A stretch of DNA of 8,517 nt. Origin: JABAAE01 sp036336715. Its GTDB lineage: Bacteria > Planctomycetota > Planctomycetia > Pirellulales > Pirellulaceae. Positions 1 through 5,693 of the stretch are shown in pieces; position 1 is the stretch's first letter; each line of letters begins with the position of its first letter. The stretch lies in NCBI GenBank assembly GCA_036336715.1, contig JAYZFP010000121.1, positions 1 through 8,517 on the forward strand. Reading direction: 5' to 3'. The notes under the pieces were generated by a model that saw only the letters and a list, made by a program, of their open reading frames with translations, was not told where the DNA came from and ran no database searches. Position numbers and translations under genes: made by a program.

Positions 1-1395
1 GTTTCGGTCAGGATGTCCATTCGCAATCAACGCGGGGCCCTGATCAAACAGCGGGGTGTCCCCTACCACCAGGGAAGTTTCTGTTTCTTTGGCAGTCATA
101 CCTTCAAACTTCCCCGCGGCGTCTACAGCTACACAATTGAAAAGGGACTGGAATACCAGACGGTATCCGGACAGTTTGAGATCAAACGGGAGGCAACTGA
201 CGGCGTAACGGTCAAAGTCCCGAGGTTTACCAACATGTCCCAGCGGGGATGGTGGTCAGGAGATCTCGAAATATACCGACCCGACCGGGATGTGCCTGTG
301 CTGATGGATGCCAATGACCTGAACTTCGCCCACCTGACGGCGTTCGACAACGAGGGGGTCCGTTTCAAGGACGGATTTCCTGCCGAAACCCGAACCCGGG
401 TCAACGACAGCATGCTTTATTCAAAAAGCGGTATCACCGACTCCCGTTATGGAGGGGGACTGGTCCTGGTGGGACTGGGGCGGGAAATTCCCCTGCCCAA
501 GCCGAAGACACTGTTCCCGGTCACACCTGACCTCAATGGCACGAAACCCGATCTGATCTTTCTGAACAATGCATCCAATTGGGAGACACCTTTTCACCTA
601 GCGAACCTTGGCAAGGAAAACGCCATTGACGCCATCGCCATTGCGGGCGATGCGGTTTCCATGGTGACCAACAGGAAAAAAAGGGTGGACCTCCGGCCAC
701 CGGATTCTTCCGTTTCCGGAGATCACCCACTGGCAGCCTGGCAAACCCGGATTTATTACCATGCCCTGAATTGCGGTTTCCGGATTCCACCAGTTGCCTG
801 CAGCGGTTCGGGCCGTTCGGCAAACCCGGTCGGTTACAACCGGGTGTACGTACATACCGGGCAGGATTTCAGCTATCAAAAATGGATTACCAACCTGAAG
901 AAGGGCCGCGTGATCGTGACCAACGGACCGGTCATGAACGTGCTGTTCAATGGTGTTCATCCCGGGGAAACCATCCAGGTCGCTGATGGCTCCAGCTGTG
1001 AAGTGGAAACCTCAATCACGCTGTCGCTCAAGGAAAAGGCAGAATACCTGGAGATCATCCGCAATGGCCTGGTGGCGGAAAAGATCTCGCTCGATGAGTA
1101 TGCCAAGGCCAGGGGGCGACTCCCCAAGCTGACTTTTCACAAGAGTGGCTGGATGCTGGTTCGCGTCGTGACCCGTAACAGGAACGCCTACAGGTTTGCC
1201 ACGTCCGGCCCGATTTACATCCAGATTGGTGATCAGGCCATCTGCAAAAAAACCTCGGCGCAGTTTTTCCTCGACTGGATTGTCGAGCGGGGCCGAATGA
1301 TCCGGTCATCCTCCGCAGAAGATAAACTCGAGGCGCTGGAACAGCTGCGCGACGGCTTTGATTTCTGGAAAGAGATGGTTGCCAGGGGAGACTGA
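1..1395 (+). CDS. CehA/McbA family metallohydrolase-like protein, 5' partial, probable loss of metal site
   Basis: The frame is open from base 1. The first internal ATG is at 13, but residues before it (VSVR) fit the family's N-terminal beta domain, so the true start and any signal peptide probably lie left of the window. Numbered from that ATG, an N-terminal beta-sandwich-like region (about 1-75) is followed by WWSGDL (80-85), then NCGFRIPP (253-260) and NPVGYNRVYV (271-280), then KKGRVIVTNGP (296-306), all in the order seen in planctomycete CehA/McbA-like proteins. These are PHP-superfamily relatives of carbaryl and metallo-hydrolases. The diagnostic SGDLHxHR motif reads SGDLEIYR here (E86, Y88), and the later position where relatives carry an Asn-Asn-His reads AGDAV (211-215). 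Metal ligands therefore seem lost, and a binding or structural role is more likely than hydrolysis. The substrate is unknown. The gene converges on the DUF1080 gene, 23 bases away. Confidence 0.75.
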   Translation, partial: VSVRMSIRNQRGALIKQRGVPYHQGSFCFFGSHTFKLPRGVYSYTIEKGLEYQTVSGQFEIKREATDGVTVKVPRFTNMSQRGWWSGDLEIYRPDRDVPVLMDANDLNFAHLTAFDNEGVRFKDGFPAETRTRVNDSMLYSKSGITDSRYGGGLVLVGLGREIPLPKPKTLFPVTPDLNGTKPDLIFLNNASNWETPFHLANLGKENAIDAIAIAGDAVSMVTNRKKRVDLRPPDSSVSGDHPLAAWQTRIYYHALNCGFRIPPVACSGSGRSANPVGYNRVYVHTGQDFSYQKWITNLKKGRVIVTNGPVMNVLFNGVHPGETIQVADGSSCEVETSITLSLKEKAEYLEIIRNGLVAEKISLDEYAKARGRLPKLTFHKSGWMLVRVVTRNRNAYRFATSGPIYIQIGDQAICKKTSAQFFLDWIVERGRMIRSSSAEDKLEALEQLRDGFDFWKEMVARGD

Positions 1396-1418
1396 ACCGT
1401 TCGCAGCAAGGAACGCTC

Positions 1419-2198
1419 TCAAAAATCGGTATTGGGCTCTTTCAGGTCTAGTTCCCGGATCCAGATGTTTCGATACAGTACCTCGTGTCCTTCACACTGC
1501 AACTTCAGTCCACCCGGTCGGTCGGTGATCCCAAGGCCACCCTTGTTTCCCCCATCGAGGCCGGAAAATTTTCCACCCCAGACACGGTTGATCTGCTGGT
1601 TTTGGTGGACCTTTTTTTTGTTGAAATACATCGTCACTATGGCTTTTTCAATTCTGTTCTGACCGTCAAAGCGGGCGGCCCTGAAACGGATGTCATAAGC
1701 ATTCCACTTGCCGGTCCCCCGGTAAGCCTCGTAGGGAGAAGGCGTCTCATTGATGACTGCACCCATGCCATGTTTTGAACGGTCACCATCGAGCACCTGG
1801 ATTTCGTAACGGTTCTGCAAATAGACGCCACTGTTCCCACCTTTTTTGACAACCAGGAATTCAATATGCAGCCGAAAGTCCCGGTATTTCTTTTTGGTCA
1901 CCAGGTCTGCGGTTCCATATTTTCCACCTGCCGCTGCAGGATCATCCGTCATCATGACGGTTCCCGGGTCAACAGGGTCCGCAACAATCTTCCATTTGAC
2001 CGGAAGCGAAGAACTGAAACGGGGACCCTTCCAGTAGGTCCATTTCTGGTCCAGCATTTTTCTCGACCCATCAAAGATGACTTCCGCACCCTCAGCCGGT
2101 TCCGCTCCGACACCCACTTGGGCAAAACAGGAACATCGGGGATCATTCGCCAGTGTGACAAGCGTAAACAGACAGACGTGAAGGGCGATTTTTGACAT
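1419..2198 (-). CDS. Secreted DUF1080 (3-keto-disaccharide hydrolase family) protein
   Basis: A 259-residue protein with a hydrophobic N-terminus (about residues 3-17), likely a signal peptide, followed by one DUF1080 domain, a concanavalin-like beta-sandwich very abundant in Planctomycetota. Family landmarks are visible in order: an opening strand AEVIFDG (38-44), GNSGVYLQNRYEIQVLD (121-137), a KWNAYDIRFRA segment (164-174), and the closing GGLKLQCEGHEVLYRNIWI (229-247). The length is usual for a single-domain member. Some family members act on 3-keto-disaccharides and many are thought to bind or cleave extracellular sugars; which applies here cannot be read from sequence. The ATG at 2198 has no clear Shine-Dalgarno but is followed directly by the signal-like segment. 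It lies 153 bases downstream of murB on the same strand, too far to claim an operon. Confidence 0.85.
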   Translation of the reverse strand: MSKIALHVCLFTLVTLANDPRCSCFAQVGVGAEPAEGAEVIFDGSRKMLDQKWTYWKGPRFSSSLPVKWKIVADPVDPGTVMMTDDPAAAGGKYGTADLVTKKKYRDFRLHIEFLVVKKGGNSGVYLQNRYEIQVLDGDRSKHGMGAVINETPSPYEAYRGTGKWNAYDIRFRAARFDGQNRIEKAIVTMYFNKKKVHQNQQINRVWGGKFSGLDGGNKGGLGITDRPGGLKLQCEGHEVLYRNIWIRELDLKEPNTDF

Positions 2199-2351
2199 GC
2201 TTGCTGAATCCAGTTGGAGGAAGAAAAACAGGAAGGGAGGCGATCAGTCGGACAAACCTTTCAGAATCTACCATGATTAACTCATGCTGGCCTGAAAAAG
2301 CGGGGCAGACCATTCCTCCATCCGATCACCTTCACCCTTTTTCCGGGCGAA

Positions 2352-3230
2352 TTACCAGATTTCGATTCCCACCTCGAGCGCGATACCGGTTTTTGCCTCG
2401 ACCGTCTCCCGGATGGACTCAATCATTTCGACTGCATCCTTGCCCGACGCATTGGGGTCGGCAACAAGGAAATTGGGATTCTTCTGGTCCAGGCGAAGTC
2501 CACCCTGCTGAACCTGCTTCAGGCCGGCGTCTTCAATCAACGAGGCGGCCGAAACACCTCCAGGATCCTTGAACAGGTAAGCACACCTGCTGGAAGCCGC
2601 CGGGGAAGATGACTTTTTGGATATCCAGAATGTCTGCATCCGTTTGGTCAACTCGATCGGGTCCTCTTTCTCAAACTCGAAAGTCGCATTCAGGATCACC
2701 AGCTCACTGAGACTGCTTTGACGATAGCCAAAATTCATTTCATCAGCCGAGCGGATGATCACCTCGCCGCCACGGGTCAGGACTTCGGCCGAGAGTGTCC
2801 ATTGCCCAATATCACCTCCGTTGGCAGAAGCGTTCCCATGAAGGGCACCCCCTACCGTTCCCGGAATTCCGACCAGCCTTTCCGGGCCGGAATAGCCCTC
2901 GCGAACCGCCGTTGAAATGAAGTGAGCCAGTTTGCAACCGCCACTGCAGCGGATCCCACTCGGCAACACCTCGATCGCCGAGAATTCTGCCGCCGAAAGA
3001 TGAATCACCATCCCGTCAAAGCCATCGTCGGAAACCAGGACATTGCTGCCAGCCCCCAACAGGCGAATCGAAAGCTGCTGCTGGTCGCACTGCAGAACGA
3101 CGCTTTTGAGCTCGTCGATCGTGGTGGGTTCCACGTAATACCTGGCCGCACCCCCCATTTGCAGCGTGCAGAGGGGAGCCAACGGTTCGTCATTTCGGAT
3201 TAAATGGTCCAGCCCTTCAAATTGTGCCAT
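2352..3230 (-). CDS. murB: UDP-N-acetylenolpyruvoylglucosamine reductase (MurB)
   Basis: MurB is a cytoplasmic FAD enzyme that uses NADPH to reduce UDP-GlcNAc-enolpyruvate to UDP-MurNAc in peptidoglycan precursor synthesis. At 292 residues it fits the shorter (type II) class. Visible landmarks: LGAGSNVLVSDDGFDG (58-73), the FAD pyrophosphate loop; GIPGTVGGALHGNA (121-134); FGYRQS (167-172), holding the active-site Arg170; LFKDPGG (219-225); AGLK (235-238); and a C-terminal LE (285-286), with Glu286 matching the family's catalytic glutamate. The residue two before the Phe of the FKDP motif, normally the Ser or Cys that protonates the substrate, is Tyr218, and the conserved Ser-x-Lys-His stretch reads DQKN (248-251). 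The fold assignment is strong, but the active site is atypical. It stands alone rather than beside murC or ddl. ATG at 3230 gives the usual N-terminus. Confidence 0.9.
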   Translation of the reverse strand: MAQFEGLDHLIRNDEPLAPLCTLQMGGAARYYVEPTTIDELKSVVLQCDQQQLSIRLLGAGSNVLVSDDGFDGMVIHLSAAEFSAIEVLPSGIRCSGGCKLAHFISTAVREGYSGPERLVGIPGTVGGALHGNASANGGDIGQWTLSAEVLTRGGEVIIRSADEMNFGYRQSSLSELVILNATFEFEKEDPIELTKRMQTFWISKKSSSPAASSRCAYLFKDPGGVSAASLIEDAGLKQVQQGGLRLDQKNPNFLVADPNASGKDAVEMIESIRETVEAKTGIALEVGIEIW

Positions 3231-3541
3231 CGAGTCGCCTGAATATTGTTTGCTGTTGTAAAACTGCTGAACTAAACGAGATTTTAAGCGTGTGTCAGAC
3301 CTTGTCGAGGAGACGCTCTACCGGATACCGGCTCAAAAACCGGGCCCGGGCACCCTTTTGCCCTGCCCAACCGGCTGACCCGGAACCCCGGCTTTCCCAA
3401 TCATCACAACCGTCATCACCGTTTGAACCCGATTGAGCAGCAAGAATTGTCAACCGGAACGCCCCAAATGATCAACCGCTGATTGCAATTCGACCTATTC
3501 TCTCATGTCATTTCAATACTGGGAACCAAGAGATTTGAGGA
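3231..3541. other. Divergent intergenic region between murB and the HlyD gene
   Basis: This 311-base stretch separates the divergent murB and adaptor genes and should hold promoters for both. I see no gene in it. It contains a perfect 10-base palindrome CCGGGCCCGG (3340-3349), immediately overlapped by a small hairpin with GGGCA (3348-3352) pairing TGCCC (3359-3363), and a 7-base direct repeat ACCGGCT (3327-3333 and 3370-3376). These could be regulatory sites, but in GC-rich sequence they may also be chance. Weak promoter-like hexamers exist on the plus strand (TTGCAA near 3484 with TGTCAT 17 bases on), too poor to call. A TGA at 3536-3538 closes the adaptor frame just before its ATG. Confidence 0.4.
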
Positions 3542-4246
3542 ATGTACCCGGAAACGGTCATCGAACCGAAATCAACACCGGAAAATCCTGAGTCCGTGTC
3601 CAGGGAGGAAGCGACACCCGTGGGAGTTGCCAACGGTTTTTCTGACTCCCCCAGGCGGAGGCAGCCAAGAAACGGTTCCGGCAGGCATCCGCGGACCCCA
3701 CTGATGGCCGAGCCAACCCCACTGCCCAAGCGACCCAAGGGACGTTTCCTGGTAGGGACGATCCTGATGCTGTTGGTATCGGTTTTCATCTACACCATCT
3801 GGCAGGCTTTTTTCGCCGTTCTGGCGCATGGAGTCGTGGAAGGAAGAAAGCTCCGGATCACCCCGATGCAAACCGGGTTCATCCGGACAATTCACATCCG
3901 CGACGGTTCCTTTGTGGAGCAGGGAGATCCACTCTTCACACTTGAAAAGGTCGATTCGACAGTCCATCAGGAGGACCGGATCGAAAACCAACTGAATGCC
4001 GCCATCCATGAATTCAGGGTTGAAATTGCCAAACACCGGGTCAACGCCTCCCTTTCCAACAACCAAAAAGCCAAAGCCAGGGCCGAGTACCTGCATTGGC
4101 TGGGAGAACTGCTGCAGGAACAGGCCAAGCTGGATGAGTTGGCTGACAGGCAGCGTCGAAGCCGGATCCTGACGCAAAAAAATCACTGGGCGCTGCGGAA
4201 CTGCGTACCATCGAATATGAAATGCGGGGGCAGCGGTCCAAGGTAG
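3542..4246 (+). CDS. HlyD family periplasmic adaptor, N-terminal part (frameshifted)
   Basis: This is the front part of a membrane-fusion/adaptor protein. Residues 1-67 are a cytoplasmic tail rich in Pro, Arg and Ser. Residues 68-93 form one transmembrane helix followed by periplasmic sequence. Residues 95-138 are the first half of a biotinyl-lipoyl-like domain (TGFIRTIHIRDGSFVEQGDP, 111-130). From about 140 the sequence is a charged helical hairpin arm. After K213 the frame runs into unrelated residues and stops at TAG 4244-4246. Slipping back one base at the A7 run gives a continuous coiled-coil into the next frame and one 438-residue protein ending at 4857, a normal length for the family. 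ATG at 3542 directly follows a stop and lacks a well-spaced Shine-Dalgarno. The in-frame ATG at 3704 (just before the membrane helix) is an alternative start. Cargo is unknown; its neighbours suggest a polysaccharide. Confidence 0.75.
   Translation: MYPETVIEPKSTPENPESVSREEATPVGVANGFSDSPRRRQPRNGSGRHPRTPLMAEPTPLPKRPKGRFLVGTILMLLVSVFIYTIWQAFFAVLAHGVVEGRKLRITPMQTGFIRTIHIRDGSFVEQGDPLFTLEKVDSTVHQEDRIENQLNAAIHEFRVEIAKHRVNASLSNNQKAKARAEYLHWLGELLQEQAKLDELADRQRRSRILTQKNHWALRNCVPSNMKCGGSGPR
4176..4182 (+). other. A7 run at which the HlyD gene changes frame (-1)
   Basis: Seven A's lie in the codons CAA AAA AAT of the upstream frame. The downstream frame is open from 4147 (after a TGA at 4144-4146) to 4857, so the shift must occur between 4147 and the TAG at 4244. 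Re-reading one A gives QKK followed by SLGAAELRTIEYEMRG, which continues the helical arm naturally. An extra A (A8) would repair the gene. Other A7-A8 runs sit in intact frames nearby (for example about 4275-4282 and within the glycosyltransferase gene near 5803), showing such tracts are common here and are natural indel spots. Mutation, sequence error, and polymerase or ribosome slippage cannot be separated from this sequence alone. Confidence 0.7.
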
Positions 4247-4857
4247 AGAAACTCAGCCTTGCTGTGGAACAGTTGAAAAAAAACGCGGCGTCCATCGAAA
4301 CCGACGTTGACTTCACAGACCTGGTCCAGGCGCACCAGGAAAAAATAAGCGACCTGCAGGAACGCCTCGCGGAACAGAGATTGGCCCCCCGCCATCTGAC
4401 CATCCGGGCCCCCGTTGCAGGCAAGATTCTCAGAATCTGCCATTTTACGGGAGAACGGGTGGAGCCGGGAGAAGCACTGATGGAAATGGTGGAAGGGGGC
4501 AGCCTTCGCCCGGTACTCTACCTGAGCCAGGAGCTGGCGGCCCGTTACGAACCCGGTCATCCGGTGCAGGTGGAACTCAAGCCGAACCGAGGACTGTTGC
4601 AATGTACCGTGGAACGGGTAGGAGACGAATTTGTCTCCATCCCCGAGAGTCTCAAGGGAAAAATCAATCGCCCCAACCAGGTCGTTTCGATCCACTTGCG
4701 TCCGGATAATCCGGATATCGCCAAGGAAATGCTGCGACTGGGAAGTCTGATCGAAATGCCCCACTGCTTTCCAGTGCCAACCTGGTTCGAAAATCCGGAC
4801 CAGCAGGACAGGGGCCGTCCGGACCGACTACTGACAACCTCCGGGGCAGGACCTTGA
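4222..4857 (+). CDS. HlyD family periplasmic adaptor, C-terminal part (frameshifted)
   Basis: This is the back part of the adaptor begun at 3542, readable in the other frame from about 4177. The ATG at 4222 is only the first internal start and probably is not used alone, since the product would lack the membrane anchor. From that ATG, residues 1-56 are the returning helical arm (charged heptad-like sequence rich in Leu, Glu and Lys). Residues 59-90 are the second half of the lipoyl-like domain, with TIRAPVAGKI (60-69) and the turn GERVEPGEAL (77-86). Residues 97-165 look like the beta-barrel domain, with HPVQVEL (113-119). These are standard HlyD/RND-adaptor landmarks. The ending is Pro- and Arg-rich. 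Its TGA overlaps the TTG start of the PilZ gene in the four bases TTGA, suggesting translational coupling. Confidence 0.75.
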   Translation: MRGQRSKVEKLSLAVEQLKKNAASIETDVDFTDLVQAHQEKISDLQERLAEQRLAPRHLTIRAPVAGKILRICHFTGERVEPGEALMEMVEGGSLRPVLYLSQELAARYEPGHPVQVELKPNRGLLQCTVERVGDEFVSIPESLKGKINRPNQVVSIHLRPDNPDIAKEMLRLGSLIEMPHCFPVPTWFENPDQQDRGRPDRLLTTSGAGP

Positions 4858-5693
4858 CCCAATCCACCGATACAAAATCCGGATTTCACCTGCGTCACAA
4901 CCGGCGAAACGAGAAACGATCCGCCATCAGCCAGCCCTGCATCATGTTTCCAGTGCTGCCCGGTGGATTCCCCGATCCAAATTTTTCGGTTGGTTTTACC
5001 CTGGACATTTCCCAGGTGGGCATCGGGTTCGAAGTTGCCGGCGACAACCACCTCTCCACGGGGCACATCATTTTTGGCATGGAAGATGGAGCGGGTGAAA
5101 TGAATTTTGTTTCGGCAAATCTGCGGTTTCTGGAGTCCCAGGAAGCCGGACAGCGGATCGGGGCCGAATACGCTTCTCCAGGCCAACAACTTTTCAGGTC
5201 CAGGAACATTCTCCCCTTTTTCAACACCCGGACGTTCCAGTTTGAGACCGGGCTTTGCCAGGAGGCTCTGCAGGCCTGGGAGGACTGCGGAGTGCTCGTC
5301 CGGGCGATGCATGACCGGCTAAAGGTCTGCCCCAGCTGCCAGGCCGTTCCCACCTGGAGAGACGGCTGTCCTGTCTGCGGTTCCGCTTCCACCCGGCCGG
5401 ATCGCCTGGTTCACCATTACGCCTGTGCGCATGTAGGCAGGGCCTCGGATTTCGAAAGGGAGGGTGAAATCGTTTGTCCAAAATGCCGGGTCCGAAACCT
5501 GGTCGTCGGTGCCGATTTCGAGTTTCTCAACGGGCCCTATCGGTGTGACCACTGCGGCTGGACCGATTCGAAACTGAGTCCGATCGCCAATTGTTTGTCC
5601 TGTGGCCTGAGGTTTCCCGGCCACCAGGCAGAGGAAAAATCAGTCAATGGATACGATGTTAAAAGACTGGACCCATTGGTTTACCTCTCTTGA
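4854..5693 (+). CDS. PilZ domain protein with C-terminal zinc-ribbon region (TackOD1-like)
   Basis: This 279-residue protein is predicted to be soluble and cytoplasmic. The N-terminal PilZ domain shows both cyclic-di-GMP motifs: RNEKR (RxxxR, 18-22) and DISQVG ([DN]xSxxG, 51-56), separated by 28 residues. The C-terminal half carries CPSC (159-162), CPVC (172-175), HHYACAH (187-193), CPKC (208-211), CDHC (231-234) and CLSC (247-250). This is a set of paired zinc-ligand knuckles whose order and spacing resemble the TackOD1 output domain (HH-x2-C, CPKC, then a VGADFEF segment, then CxxC twice). The TackOD1 naming is from memory and moderate. The likely role is a c-di-GMP-responsive regulator of the adjacent glycosyltransferase. 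TTG 4854 is preferred because the next ATG (4944) would delete the RxxxR motif; GGGG at 4843-4846 could act as Shine-Dalgarno. The 3' end overlaps the next gene by 47 bases. Confidence 0.8.
   Translation: MTQSTDTKSGFHLRHNRRNEKRSAISQPCIMFPVLPGGFPDPNFSVGFTLDISQVGIGFEVAGDNHLSTGHIIFGMEDGAGEMNFVSANLRFLESQEAGQRIGAEYASPGQQLFRSRNILPFFNTRTFQFETGLCQEALQAWEDCGVLVRAMHDRLKVCPSCQAVPTWRDGCPVCGSASTRPDRLVHHYACAHVGRASDFEREGEIVCPKCRVRNLVVGADFEFLNGPYRCDHCGWTDSKLSPIANCLSCGLRFPGHQAEEKSVNGYDVKRLDPLVYLS
5631..5635 (+). promoter_or_regulatory. Shine-Dalgarno for the glycosyltransferase gene
   Basis: GAGGA ends 11 bases before ATG 5647, inside the 3' end of the PilZ gene. It is one of the few convincing ribosome binding sites in the window and supports the 5647 start despite the overlap. 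Confidence 0.5.

Noticed and set aside
1398..1415. CGTTC/GAACG inverted repeat between the convergent stops as a bidirectional terminator
   Set aside because: Five-pair stem with an eight-base loop and no T-tract on either strand's exit side; too weak to call.
2199..2351. Promoter or terminator between murB and the DUF1080 gene
   Set aside because: I found no convincing -35/-10 pair or stem with T-run in these 153 bases on the minus strand.
4177..4183. Classical programmed -1 frameshift heptamer at the adaptor split
   Set aside because: In the upstream frame the heptamer is A AAA AAT, not the efficient bacterial A AAA AAG, and I see no obvious strong stem-loop or upstream Shine-Dalgarno stimulator, so a programmed event is left as only one option.
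4944..5693. ATG at 4944 as the start of the PilZ gene
   Set aside because: It would remove the RxxxR half of the c-di-GMP motif, which is well formed in the TTG-initiated frame.
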